Below are positions 1 through 8,433 of a DNA stretch of 64,000 bases, in pieces. The stretch is taken from NCBI RefSeq assembly GCF_028437565.1, contig NZ_JAMRYR010000001.1, positions 496,001-560,000 on the forward strand. The letters run 5' to 3'. The notes beneath the pieces were generated by a model, which was not told the DNA's origin, did no database searches, and saw only the letters and a program-made list of their open reading frames with translations. Origin of the DNA: Actinomyces sp. B33. Lineage in GTDB: Bacteria > Actinomycetota > Actinomycetes > Actinomycetales > Actinomycetaceae. The stretch's first letter is position 1. Each line of letters begins with the position of its first letter. A program made the position numbers and the translations under genes.

Positions 1-391
1 TGACGGCACCGCACACGGCGCCGACCGCGAGCGCGATGGCCAGGGCCAGTCCGGCGGCGGTCAGCATTGAGCCGGCCGTGGTCTCGCCGGTCAGGAGGGC
101 GCGCAGGGCCAGGGCCGTGCAGATCGACGACACGTTGGCGATGGCGACGACCGACAGGTCGATGCCGGCGGCGAACATCGTGAACATGACGCCCAGGGAC
201 ATCAGGCCGAATTCGGGGAACTGGACGGCCATCGACTGCCAGGTCCTCAGGGAGAAGAACGGGCCGGTCCGGACGATGGCGAAGAAGACGAGCAGGAGGA
301 CGAGCATGACGACGAGGCGCGTGAGGTAGGGGTCCTTGGCGCCGATGCTCGTCAGGCCGATCCTGCGTCGGGGGGCGGGTGCTGTGGTCAT
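1..391 (-). CDS. Sugar ABC transporter permease (RbsC/YtfT-like), partial
   Basis: Inner-membrane permease of a ribose/AI-2-type importer. I translated the minus strand from the ATG at 391, which follows a GGAGA ribosome binding site. This gives 130 codons before the window edge cuts the gene. The product starts with a short basic cytoplasmic stretch, then a hydrophobic segment (LVVMLVLLLVFFAIV), then the family motif FAAGIDLSVVAIANVSS, which matches the GGIDLS signature of this permease family. It starts 23 nt after the stop of the other permease gene and is the fourth gene of the operon (binding protein, ATPase, permease, permease). The 3' part is outside the window. The closest relative in the window is the second permease of the plus-strand operon at 11023-12048, which has the same FQSMAIQ/WQSMAVQ region. 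Confidence 0.85.
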   Translation of the reverse strand, partial: MTTAPAPRRRIGLTSIGAKDPYLTRLVVMLVLLLVFFAIVRTGPFFSLRTWQSMAVQFPEFGLMSLGVMFTMFAAGIDLSVVAIANVSSICTALALRALLTGETTAGSMLTAAGLALAIALAVGAVCGAV

Positions 392-414
392 GGTGGGTTC
401 TCCTCTCATGCCGC

Positions 415-1425
415 TCATGCCGCCGTCGCCCGGCGCCCTCGCGAGCGCGCGACCTGGACGGCTGAGACTCCGGTGCCGACGATGATCAGCAGGCCGAGGG
501 CGAACCCCTGCCAGAAGGTGGGGATGCCGGTGAGGATCATCGAGTTCTGGACGATGACGATCAGGAGGGTCCCGAGCATGACGCCGGTGAGGGACCCGGT
601 TCCCCCGGTGATCGCGGTGCCGCCGAGGACGACCGCGGCGATGACCATCATCTCCATGCCGAGCAGGTTCGTCGGGTGCATCTGCCCCATCGAGCAGGTG
701 CGGACCATGCCGGCCATGGCGGCGATGACGCCGACGACGACGTAGAGCCAGAACTTCGTCTGGCGGACCTTGAAGCCGGCGCGCGAGGCGGCGGCCTCGT
801 CCCCGCCCAGGGCGAAGACGCCGCGCCCGAACATCGTGCGCTGCTCGACGAGGTAGACGACGGCGACGACGGCGACGAGCAGGAGGAAGGACACGGGCAT
901 CATCGACTGGAGCCCCGACGCGGGGTTGGTGACGACGAAGAGGCTCGACGAGCCGAAGGCGGACATGGAGTCGGGCAGGTCGGTGATCTGCACGGATTTG
1001 AGGGCCCCCTGCATGACGCCGCTGAACACGTTGGCGGTGCCGAGGGTGATGATGAGCGTGGGCACGGTGACCCAGCAGGTGAACATCCCGTTGAACGCGC
1101 CGAGGAGCGCGCCGATCCCCATGGCGATGGCGAAGGGGATGAGGACCGTGCCCTCCCATCCGGCGTCGACGAGCATCCGGGTGGTCGCGTAGACGGCGAG
1201 GGAGGCCAGTGCCGGGAAGGACACGTCGATGCCTCCGGAGACGAGGACGAGGTGGGCGGCGACGGCGAACAGCCCGGGGACGACCATGGCGTTGGCGAGG
1301 TCGACGAGGTTGTTGGCGGTGAAGAACTGGCCGGATCGGGCCTGGATGATGAGGGCCAGTGCGAGGATGACGAGAAACACCCAGAACTCGTTGGCCTTGA
1401 GCAGCCTCTGCTTGATCGCCTCCAT
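415..1425 (-). CDS. Sugar ABC transporter permease, RbsC family (336 aa)
   Basis: Multi-pass membrane permease (BPD_transp_2 family) of a ribose/rhamnose/AI-2-type importer. The sequence shows about eight to ten hydrophobic segments, the N-terminal family motif LVSGGIDVSFPALASLAVY and the cytoplasmic coupling region GRGVFALGGDEAAASRAGF. Both are typical of RbsC/LsrC/LsrD. The length is normal for the family. It starts one base after the ATPase stop, so translation is probably coupled to it, and it is followed by a second, different permease. The two probably form a heterodimeric channel, as LsrC and LsrD do. The substrate cannot be read from the permease. Confidence 0.9.
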   Translation of the reverse strand: MEAIKQRLLKANEFWVFLVILALALIIQARSGQFFTANNLVDLANAMVVPGLFAVAAHLVLVSGGIDVSFPALASLAVYATTRMLVDAGWEGTVLIPFAIAMGIGALLGAFNGMFTCWVTVPTLIITLGTANVFSGVMQGALKSVQITDLPDSMSAFGSSSLFVVTNPASGLQSMMPVSFLLLVAVVAVVYLVEQRTMFGRGVFALGGDEAAASRAGFKVRQTKFWLYVVVGVIAAMAGMVRTCSMGQMHPTNLLGMEMMVIAAVVLGGTAITGGTGSLTGVMLGTLLIVIVQNSMILTGIPTFWQGFALGLLIIVGTGVSAVQVARSRGRRATAA

Positions 1426-1426
1426 G

Positions 1427-2938
1427 TCAGGCGGCTCCTTCCGTGACGGCGTCCTTGGCGACGAGGGCGGCCAGTTCGGCCTCGGACGTGGTGGCGGGGT
1501 CGATCGATTCGCGCAGGCGGCCGCCGCGCATGATGAGGACGGACGAGCAGTTCGTCAGGACCTCGGCGATGTCGTCGGAGATGATGACGATCCCCATGCC
1601 GCGGGCCGCCAGCGACCGCAGGATCTGGTGGATCGTGCTCTTCGAGCCGATGTCGACGCCGACGGTGGGCCCGTTGAGGATGAGGACGTCGGGCTCGGTG
1701 GCGAGCCATTTGGCGAGGACGACCTTCTGCTGGTTGCCGCCCGACAGGGTGGACACGGCGTTGTCGGGGTCGGGGGTGGCGACGTGCAGGTCCTCGACCC
1801 AGCGCTTCTCCTCGGCGGCGATGGCGGTCTTGTCGAGGACCCCGCAGGCCCGGGCGAAGTCGGCCATCTCGGCGATGACGATGTTCTCGCCGATGGAGCG
1901 CGAGAGGAAGAGTCCCTCGGTGAGCCGGTCCTCGGGGACGTAGGCGATGCCGGCGTCGATGGCGCTGCGGATCGAGTCGAGTCTGACGTCGCGCCCCTTG
2001 ACGCGGATGGTGCCGGAGTCGGTCCTCATGGCGCCGAAGAGGGCGAGGGCGAGTTCGGTGCGCCCGGACCCGAGGAGCCCGGTGATCCCGAGGATCTCGC
2101 CGCCGCGCAGGGAGAATCCGACGTCCTCGAAGGCCCCGTCCATGGTCAGTCCCTCGACGTCGAGGACGGGCTCGTCGGTGAGGTCGCCGGGTTCGAAGCG
2201 GGTCTCGTCGATCTCCTTGCCGGTCATGTAGGCGGCGAAGCTGCGTCGGTCGAGGTCGTCGCGGTCGCAGGTGATGATGTGCTCGCCCGAGCGCAGGATG
2301 GTGAAGCGCTCGCAGATCTCGAAGACCTCTTCGAGCTTGTGGGAGACGAAGAGGATGGAGATCCCGCGGGCCTTGAGGTCGAGGATGATCGTGAAGAGGG
2401 CGTTGACCTCCCGCTTGGTCAGGGCGGTGGTCGGCTCGTCCATGATGATGAGCTTGGCGTCGGACATCAGGGCCCGGCTGATGGCGACGAGCTGCTTGTC
2501 GGCGACGGACAGGTCGGCGACTTTGGCGTCGAGGTCGACGTCGAATCCGATCTTGGCGACGGCCTCGGCGGCGATGGCCCGGAGGCGCTTGCGGTTGACG
2601 AGGCGGCGGCCGGCGGCGACTTCGCTGGTCAGTGCCAGGTTCTCGGCGACGGAGAGGTTGGGGAAGACGGAGAAGTCCTGGTAGATCACCTGGATCCCGG
2701 CGTCGATCGCCTCGAGGGGGGTCATGCGCTCCCAGGTGCGCTCGCCGATGGTGATCGTCCCGCTGTCGGGGGCGTGGACGCCGGAGATCACCTTGATGAG
2801 GGTGGATTTGCCGCATCCGTTCTCGCCCGCGAGGCAGTGGATCTCGCCCGGGGCGATGTCGAGGCTGATGTTGGTCAGGGCGTGGACGCCCTCGAAGGAT
2901 TTGCTGATCTGTTTGACGGAGATCAAGGGGGTTTCCAT
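1427..2938 (-). CDS. Sugar ABC transporter ATP-binding protein, duplicated RbsA/LsrA type (503 aa)
   Basis: Energises the importer formed with the two downstream permeases and the upstream lipoprotein. It has two fused nucleotide-binding domains. The N-terminal half has Walker A GENGCGKST (residues 38-46) and a Walker B region reading LIIMDEPTTALT. The C-terminal half has the degenerate Walker A GLLGSGRTE and a full LSGGNQQKV signature. This asymmetry is characteristic of RbsA, MglA, XylG and LsrA. Length is normal. The gene lies between the lipoprotein gene (106-nt gap containing a hairpin) and permease 1 (1-nt gap). The paralogue at 8434-9990 has the same layout. Confidence 0.93.
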   Translation of the reverse strand: METPLISVKQISKSFEGVHALTNISLDIAPGEIHCLAGENGCGKSTLIKVISGVHAPDSGTITIGERTWERMTPLEAIDAGIQVIYQDFSVFPNLSVAENLALTSEVAAGRRLVNRKRLRAIAAEAVAKIGFDVDLDAKVADLSVADKQLVAISRALMSDAKLIIMDEPTTALTKREVNALFTIILDLKARGISILFVSHKLEEVFEICERFTILRSGEHIITCDRDDLDRRSFAAYMTGKEIDETRFEPGDLTDEPVLDVEGLTMDGAFEDVGFSLRGGEILGITGLLGSGRTELALALFGAMRTDSGTIRVKGRDVRLDSIRSAIDAGIAYVPEDRLTEGLFLSRSIGENIVIAEMADFARACGVLDKTAIAAEEKRWVEDLHVATPDPDNAVSTLSGGNQQKVVLAKWLATEPDVLILNGPTVGVDIGSKSTIHQILRSLAARGMGIVIISDDIAEVLTNCSSVLIMRGGRLRESIDPATTSEAELAALVAKDAVTEGAA

Positions 2939-3007
2939 CGGAGGTTCCTTTCGGGCCGACGGGGCGCCGACGGGCGACGCGCAGGTGAGGGGGCAGGGCG
3001 AGGGGGC

Positions 3008-3039
3008 GGCGGCGGGAGGGCCGATGACCTCCCGCCGCC
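3008..3039 (-). terminator. Intercistronic GC-rich hairpin between binding-protein and ATPase genes
   Basis: Perfect 12-bp stem GGCGGCGGGAGG / CCTCCCGCCGCC with an 8-nt loop, six bases after the stop of the lipoprotein gene. There is no T tract, so it is more likely a processing barrier or partial terminator that raises binding protein over membrane components. That role is known for mal- and rbs-type operons and inferred here. Confidence 0.65.
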
Positions 3040-3044
3040 GAGGA

Positions 3045-4088
3045 TTAGAAGCCGAAGTCGGCGACGTTGTCCTTGGTGATCTGGATCCAGCCGTTGCCCT
3101 CGAGGACCTTGTCCGATCCTTCGGAGAAGTGCATGTCCTCGTATCCGGCGACGCCCAGGTTGACGCCGTCGGCGATCTTCTCGCCGTTGAGGATCTTCGT
3201 GGCCAGGGAGGCCATGGCGTATCCGGCGTCGGCGGGGTCCCACAGGGTCAGCGCGGCGACGAGGTCTTTTTCGAGGATCTCCTTGTTCGCCTCGGGCATG
3301 CCGGTGCCGGCGGTGAAGACCTTGCCTTTGAGGCCGAGTTCGTCGATGGCGCGGGCGACGCCGGGGGCGTCGAAGGAGGAGGTGCCGAGGATGCCCTTGA
3401 TCTCCGGGTATTTCTTGAGGACCTCCTTGGCGACCTGGTAGGAGGTCTCGCCGTTGTCCTGGGATTCGACGCGCGGCTCGGCCTCGAGCAGCGTCATGTT
3501 CGGGTACTTCTCCTTCTGGCGGGCGACGGCGCCGTCGGCCCATTCGTTGTGGGAGGCGTTGGTGACGTGGCCGACCATGGTCGTGTAGACGCCTTCCTCG
3601 CCCATGGCGGTGGCGAGGTTGTCCATGATGAAGGCGCCGTAGGCGGCGTTGTTGAACGCCTCGATGTCGTACATCGTGTTCTCCTGCGAGGCGCCCTCGT
3701 GGGTGACGACGACGATGCCGGCGTCCATGGCCTCCTTGAGGACGGGCTCGATGGCGCCCGGGTCGACGGGGACGACGCAGATGGCGTCGACGTTCTGGGC
3801 GATGAGGTCTTGGATGACCTGGGCCTGCATCGTCGCGTCGGTTTCGGCCGGGCCCTTCTGGAAGACGTTGAGCCCGGTCTCCTCGGCGTACTTCTTGACG
3901 CCGGTCTCCATGCGGACGAACCAGGGGTTGGTGGCGTCCTTGGGGACAACGGCGATGGTGTAGTCGGAGTCGGTGCTCGTGCCGGAGGCGGGGTCGGCGG
4001 TGCCGGCACCGGTGCCGCCGGAGCATGCGGCGAGTGCGAAGGCCGACGTGAGAACGATTGCACTAGTGATTGCACTGCGTGACTTCAT
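3045..4088 (-). CDS. Sugar ABC transporter substrate-binding lipoprotein (347 aa; LsrB/RhaS-like)
   Basis: Lipid-anchored receptor that hands its ligand to the downstream permeases. It has a lipoprotein signal peptide with lipobox LAAC (Cys22) and a Ser/Thr/Gly-rich linker. A periplasmic-binding-protein type I fold (Peripla_BP_4) follows, with YTIAVVPKDATNPWFVRMETG near residue 45 and repeated VVPVDP and TTMVGHVTN motifs. The pattern NPWF...VVPVDP...THEG resembles AI-2/rhamnose receptors (LsrB, RhaS) more than ribose RbsB. I assign this only at subfamily level. First gene of the minus-strand operon; the upstream 480 bp must hold the promoter. The paralogue SBP at 7328 shares the same NPWF/IPWF and DYDLEAFDN regions. 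Confidence 0.88.
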   Translation of the reverse strand: MKSRSAITSAIVLTSAFALAACSGGTGAGTADPASGTSTDSDYTIAVVPKDATNPWFVRMETGVKKYAEETGLNVFQKGPAETDATMQAQVIQDLIAQNVDAICVVPVDPGAIEPVLKEAMDAGIVVVTHEGASQENTMYDIEAFNNAAYGAFIMDNLATAMGEEGVYTTMVGHVTNASHNEWADGAVARQKEKYPNMTLLEAEPRVESQDNGETSYQVAKEVLKKYPEIKGILGTSSFDAPGVARAIDELGLKGKVFTAGTGMPEANKEILEKDLVAALTLWDPADAGYAMASLATKILNGEKIADGVNLGVAGYEDMHFSEGSDKVLEGNGWIQITKDNVADFGF

Positions 4089-4567
4089 GGTGTCTCCTTG
4101 TCTGATTCCATCGGCTCTGATGGGGATCGATCGCCCTCGGTCGTCGAGAGCCGTTCGTCAGCGCTCCCGTCCCGGAACCGCAGCCGGGGCGCGCAGAACC
4201 CCGGCTGAGCGACGCCGGTGCGAGCGGACGAACATGGACACTGTACGAGGGGTGAACGTCAACCCACTGCGATCTCCCAAAGATCGTTGTGCAATCGTTA
4301 TCACTCTGGTGATTCCAGGCTTCGCGCGCTCTTCGACGATGACTGCGCTCATCGGGTCCGTGCCCGGCACACCACGAGCATCGCCCCTCCCTCCCCCTGC
4401 CCCAAGGGACGCTGCGCACGTCCCCCTTACCCAACACGGCCCCTTGAGAGCCCCCCGCATCCGGATCGCGGCCCCTCAACCGGCCTGCCCGGCCACTACC
4501 GCTAGTTTTTCTTCCCCGTTTTGGGTCGCATCTCCGCCTTTCGGGTGAGCGCAGGACTATTCCGCGT
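4089..4567. promoter_or_regulatory. Intergenic control region of the minus-strand sugar operon
   Basis: No coding sequence is supported in these 479 bases. An inverted repeat CGATCT-cccaa-AGATCG lies at 4270-4286, close to a minus-strand TTGACG that could serve as a -35 element. The spacing and symmetry would suit a LacI/ROK- or MerR-type operator. The regulator is unknown; the ROK gene at 5887-7110 and the MerR gene next door are candidates. Confidence 0.35.
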
Positions 4568-5371
4568 TCATGCCCAGTCCGGATTCTCCAGGTCGACGCC
4601 GTTCGCTTCGGCGACATGCGCAATCGCATCGGCCAACCATTGGGCCAGGCCTTCTTGCTGGTTGTCGTAGTAGCTCTTGAACCGCTCGTCGCCGATGTAG
4701 CAGCGTGAAATCAAGTAGTGCTTCGCATGGGTAACCGGGAAGAACTGACTGAGCGCTTCGCGATGCGCATGTACGAGTGCAGCAGCCTCTTCGCTTTCGA
4801 TTTGCACACCGTTGCGCAGGGCCTCGACCAGGCGCTCGTCTATTGCTTCGAACCGCCGCTTGCTGGCCGCCCAGTCATGCGATTCCCAACTCGATGTGCG
4901 TCGTCGGCTGATCTCCCAATCGTCCGTATCGCCGTAAAGGCCTTCGGCTTCTGCCCGATGCTCGGCGAACATGGCATCACCGATGATCTCGCCGATCTGG
5001 TCGAGGTCGAGTTTCTCGTCACTCATTTCTTTCTCCAATAACGTGTCAATGGCCCGCACCATCTCAGAAATATGGGACTGTTGGTCGATGAGGATCTCGC
5101 GTTGCCGACGCAGATGGTCAATACTTGACGAGCCATCGGCGAGCAGCTGTTTGATTTCCGCCAACCTCATTCCAGTGGCACGGTAAATCAGTATTTGCTG
5201 GATCCTCTCGACGTCTTCTGGCGTATAGAGCCGGTAGTTCGACCAGCTCCGATCGGTGGGGGTCACGAGGCCCTGACTCTCCCAGTGATGCAAGGCGCGC
5301 ACCGTGACATTCAAGGTCTCCGCCACCTCCCCAACCGTGTAGAGGGTTTCTTCCGTATTCATGGATTCCAT
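4568..5371 (-). CDS. MerR-family regulator with TipAS ligand-binding domain (267 aa)
   Basis: DNA-binding regulator that probably senses a drug-like or peptide ligand. The N-terminal MerR winged helix reads YTVGEVAETLNVTVRALHHW with the RIQQILIYRATGMRLAEIK dimer region. A coiled coil follows (residues about 75-110). The C-terminal half is a TipAS/TipAL-like antibiotic-recognition domain (ALSQFFPVTHAKHYLISRCY, GDERFKSYYD). I chose the ATG at 5371, which has a weak GGCGGA upstream. The ATG three codons later (5362) is an alternative if the transcript is nearly leaderless, as the promoter geometry suggests. An in-frame extension to 5449 would read through the promoter palindrome and is unlikely. 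Autoregulation is inferred from the palindrome at 5381-5393. Confidence 0.88.
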   Translation of the reverse strand: MESMNTEETLYTVGEVAETLNVTVRALHHWESQGLVTPTDRSWSNYRLYTPEDVERIQQILIYRATGMRLAEIKQLLADGSSSIDHLRRQREILIDQQSHISEMVRAIDTLLEKEMSDEKLDLDQIGEIIGDAMFAEHRAEAEGLYGDTDDWEISRRRTSSWESHDWAASKRRFEAIDERLVEALRNGVQIESEEAAALVHAHREALSQFFPVTHAKHYLISRCYIGDERFKSYYDNQQEGLAQWLADAIAHVAEANGVDLENPDWA

Positions 5372-5380
5372 CGTTCCGCC

Positions 5381-5400
5381 TGACGTTACGTCAGAGTCAA
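5381..5400 (-). promoter_or_regulatory. MerR-type operator/promoter: perfect palindrome after a TTGACT -35 box
   Basis: On the minus strand, TTGACT (5400-5395) is followed one base later by the perfect 13-base palindrome TGACGTAACGTCA (5393-5381). This is the classic arrangement of MerR-family promoters, with the dyad filling a lengthened -35/-10 spacer. The -10 would overlap the first codons, so the message may be almost leaderless. Confidence 0.7.
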
Positions 5401-5886
5401 GCAAGCCCCTCAAGCCCCGCACCGGCCCGGGCCGCGCCGGAATCGGCACAGGGCAGGGCCCTTTTCTCCGGCGGTTTCACCCGATTCCGATATCTCCCAC
5501 GAGCTGATAGACGACCGCCCCTTATCACTCGTCGCCACGAGGAGAACTCATGGGCCCTGACAGGCAAGGACCGCTCCGCCATCAGGATGCGTTGGGTGGG
5601 GTGATTGCAGTCATGATTAGCGAGGGCGGGGGCTGATCGTGGTCCGATAGGCGCGGGAGGCGGTGTCGGCGCGCATCGCGGCGCCTCGCCGAGACTGGAA
5701 CGGGGTGACGCAGCGGTCGACGCGGTCCCATCAGCCGCGACAAGAAGACGGCAGGTCGACATTCTCCGGTCGGGAGCATCGAGAATGACGCGTCCCGCTC
5801 GTCTTCCGCATGACCCTGCGCGAAGAACCATCGCCCCTCTGGGATTCTCGATACGAGGCCGTTGATCTCGTCCCCGGATGCGATCA
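5401..5886. other. Intergenic, no gene seen
   Basis: 486 bases between the MerR promoter and the ROK stop codon. Open frames here have no recognisable protein sequence, poor ribosome binding sites and non-native codon bias. No convincing terminator hairpin was found. Confidence 0.4.
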
Positions 5887-7110
5887 TCAGTCGGACGAAC
5901 GCCCGGACCCCATCATGTCAACCTCTCCGGCCAGAAGAGAAGCGAGCCCCTCCTCCGCAGCGCCGATGAGGCAGGCATGCTCGCCCAGCGCCGAAGAGAC
6001 AATCGTGAACCCTTCAAGGAGGGGGAACGAGCACTGACGCCGGACGAGGGTCTGCATATGGCCAGGATCGGCCTCATACACCGAAGCGACGAATCCGTTG
6101 AGCACCATCACCTCGGGATTGAGCATGCTGATCGTGTTCGCGATGACCATGCTCAGCACCTCCGCCTGCCGTTCGGCGACATCCCTGATCTCCGGGGTCG
6201 GCCCCTCGTAGATCGACATACGGATCGCGTCATCCGTTGCCGAGGGGACCCCCATCGCTTTGAGGAGACTGCGGCGATTGACCTCATCATTGACCGTCCG
6301 CGCAGTGATCCGACCACGGACGCCGTGGGGCGGGCCGATGACGGAGTCGCCGATTTGAGAAGCGTATCCTCGAGCGCCTCGAATCGGCTGCCCGTCCTGA
6401 AGAATCGCGGACACGATCCCATCGTCCACGCCCTCGATGTAGACCACGCTCCGCCTGCCCCTGGCGATGCCGAACCGGCTCTCGGCGAGCGCCGCGGCCC
6501 CTGCGCGATTGACGACATGGGGACGCCTCCCGAAGCACTCCGACAGCTCTTCGCGGACATCCACGTCCTCCCACCCGAGTTTCGCCGCGTATCGGATCGA
6601 TTGATCGTCCGTGGAGATCAAGCCATCCAGACAGAGGACGTACTCGACAATCCGGACATCCTCGCGATCGAGAGAGAAGACCGAAACACTCGAGAGGACA
6701 TAGGACTTGACCTGCTGAATCGTCGGGGGAGCCTTGAGGATGACCTTTCTCTCTCGCAGCACTCTCCCACCGAGCCCGACTATGGCGAAGACGATAGATC
6801 GGACATCCACGCTGACGACGCCGACCGCCACCGCGGAATTCGGCTGAAGGACCGCGCCCGGACGCCCTCGGCCCCTCCTGGCGGTTTTCTCAGGGATCGA
6901 ACTGACGATGAGGTCGCGGTTAACAAGCTCGCTCACCAGCGCGCTGATCGTGGATCGGTTCAAGCCAGTCAGAGGAGACAGCGCCGCACGGGATATCGAC
7001 CCCGCGTAGTGGACATGGCGCAGCACGGCTGAAAGGTTGTTCCGACGAACAGCCTCGAAGCTCATCCCGCTCGGCGCCGGCGTCTGGAGCCCATTGACAT
7101 GGTCCATCAC
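5887..7110 (-). CDS. ROK-family transcriptional regulator (NagC/XylR-like, 407 aa)
   Basis: Sugar-responsive repressor. An N-terminal winged helix (residues about 20-80, SRAALSPLTGLNRSTISALVSELVNRDLI) is fused to a ROK sugar-kinase-like domain. The kinase ATP-binding and zinc motifs are degraded: the usual END motif reads VVNRAGAAALAESRFG and no CxCGxxGC cluster is visible, so it is a sensor and not a kinase. The C-terminus ends with the family-typical SSALGEHACLIGAAEEGL. It is divergent from the plus-strand sugar operon, so it probably controls that operon. The ATG at 7107 could also be used. A second copy of the ALGEHACL region occurs as a remnant near 12.7 kb. Confidence 0.9.
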   Translation of the reverse strand: MMDHVNGLQTPAPSGMSFEAVRRNNLSAVLRHVHYAGSISRAALSPLTGLNRSTISALVSELVNRDLIVSSIPEKTARRGRGRPGAVLQPNSAVAVGVVSVDVRSIVFAIVGLGGRVLRERKVILKAPPTIQQVKSYVLSSVSVFSLDREDVRIVEYVLCLDGLISTDDQSIRYAAKLGWEDVDVREELSECFGRRPHVVNRAGAAALAESRFGIARGRRSVVYIEGVDDGIVSAILQDGQPIRGARGYASQIGDSVIGPPHGVRGRITARTVNDEVNRRSLLKAMGVPSATDDAIRMSIYEGPTPEIRDVAERQAEVLSMVIANTISMLNPEVMVLNGFVASVYEADPGHMQTLVRRQCSFPLLEGFTIVSSALGEHACLIGAAEEGLASLLAGEVDMMGSGRSSD

Positions 7111-7327
7111 AACCCTTGTCTACCAGATCCCCGTCTGGATCCGCTCATCTCAGCTCTTTCTCCGTCGATCCGGATCCTCCTTCACCCCGCTGATCCGATC
7201 AGCTCGGTCGAAACACAACCGCAACATGGCGACGATACGCCCCTCTCTTGACGAATCTCCCCCAATGTCACATATTTGTGTTGGTCGCAACAAAATGCGA
7301 TTCATCAGTCTTTCAAAGGAGAACGAC
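7111..7327 (+). promoter_or_regulatory. Divergent control region between ROK repressor and sugar operon 2
   Basis: This 217-bp space must hold both promoters. An AT-rich imperfect dyad, roughly ATTTGTGTTG-gtcg-CAACAAAAT, lies at about 7273-7296. It is a plausible ROK operator because these proteins favour AT-rich dyads. AAGGAG just before the ATG at 7328 fixes the start of the lipoprotein gene. Confidence 0.4.
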
Positions 7328-8371
7328 ATGAGATCTTCGCGCGTCACGTCTTACATTGGAGCGACCGCAGCAATATCGGCGATGCTCCTCACCGCATGCG
7401 GCTCCACCACCACGCCGATGTCCTCGTCGGAGTCCACTGCCGATGGCGGCTACACGATCGTCACCGTCTCGAAGGTCGAGGGCATTCCGTGGTTCGAACG
7501 GATGAATGAAGGAGTCGAGCAGTTCGACGACGACAACGGATCGGCAGAAGCGCGACAGACCGGCCCGTCAACCGGGGACTCGGCGCAGCAGATCCAGATC
7601 GTCCAAGACCTTATCGCGCAAGACATCGATGCCCTAGTCGTCGTCCCCAACGACCCCCAGAGCATCGCCCCTATCCTCAAGCAGGCGCGCGATAAGGGAA
7701 TCGTGGTCATCACCCACGAGGCCCCGACCCTCGCCGGAACCGACAGCGTCGACTACGACCTCGAAGCATTCGACAATACCGAGTTCGGCGAGCAAATGTA
7801 TGAAGCCCTCGCGAAGTCCATGGGCGGCAAGGGCACGTACGCGACGATGGTCGCCTCGCTGACGAACGAGACCCACATGGCGTGGTACGAAGCCGGCACG
7901 AAGTACCTCCAGGAGAACTATCCGCAGATGCTCGCCGTCACCGACTCCCCGTACGAGGACAACAACGACGATGCCACTGCCCAATCCAAGGCCCTGGAAA
8001 TCATCAAGGCCTATCCAGACCTTGGCGGCTTCGCCGGCATGTCCGTTTCGGCGGGGTCGAACTTCGCCGCCGCGATCAAGGACAAGAATCTCACGAGCAT
8101 CACCGTCTCGACGCTGTCCGTCCCCTCCATCTCGGACTCCTACCTCGCGGACGGATGGATGGACAACGCCCAGGGCTGGGACCCGATGGCCGCCGGCTAT
8201 GCCGCGAACTCCCTCGCCCTCAAGGTCCTTCAGGGCGAGAAGATCGAAAGCGGAATCGATCTCGGTGCCGACGGGTTCGCTGACTCGACCGTCAGCGACA
8301 AGCTCGTCACCGGAAGCGGGATCGTGACCTTCAGCGCGGATTCGAATTCTTCCGGGAAATACCCGTACTGA
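7328..8371 (+). CDS. Sugar ABC transporter substrate-binding lipoprotein (347 aa)
   Basis: Receptor of the second import system. I start it at the ATG at 7328, behind AAGGAGAACGAC. The frame continues further upstream to 7037 but that part overlaps the promoter. The signal peptide ends in the lipobox LLTAC (Cys24) and is followed by a Thr/Ser-rich linker. The Peripla_BP_4 domain starts at YTIVTVSKVEGIPWFERMNEG and carries VVVPNDPQSIAPI and YATMVASLTNETH. It aligns along its whole length with the receptor at 3045-4088 but differs in the hinge-proximal binding residues, so ligands may be related and not identical. The tail SSGKYPY differs from the paralogue. Confidence 0.9.
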   Translation: MRSSRVTSYIGATAAISAMLLTACGSTTTPMSSSESTADGGYTIVTVSKVEGIPWFERMNEGVEQFDDDNGSAEARQTGPSTGDSAQQIQIVQDLIAQDIDALVVVPNDPQSIAPILKQARDKGIVVITHEAPTLAGTDSVDYDLEAFDNTEFGEQMYEALAKSMGGKGTYATMVASLTNETHMAWYEAGTKYLQENYPQMLAVTDSPYEDNNDDATAQSKALEIIKAYPDLGGFAGMSVSAGSNFAAAIKDKNLTSITVSTLSVPSISDSYLADGWMDNAQGWDPMAAGYAANSLALKVLQGEKIESGIDLGADGFADSTVSDKLVTGSGIVTFSADSNSSGKYPY

Positions 8372-8378
8372 GTCCGAG

Positions 8379-8414
8379 GGTGCGGGTCGGCACCCCCCAC
8401 TGCCGACCCGCACC
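8379..8414 (+). terminator. Intercistronic hairpin after the second receptor gene
   Basis: Perfect 14-bp stem GGTGCGGGTCGGCA / TGCCGACCCGCACC with an 8-nt loop, seven bases after the receptor stop and 19 bases before the ATPase start. No T tract. It is in the same position as the hairpin of operon 1 but unrelated in sequence, which supports a role in setting receptor:transporter stoichiometry. Confidence 0.7.
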
Positions 8415-8433
8415 ATATTGAATCGAGCACGAC

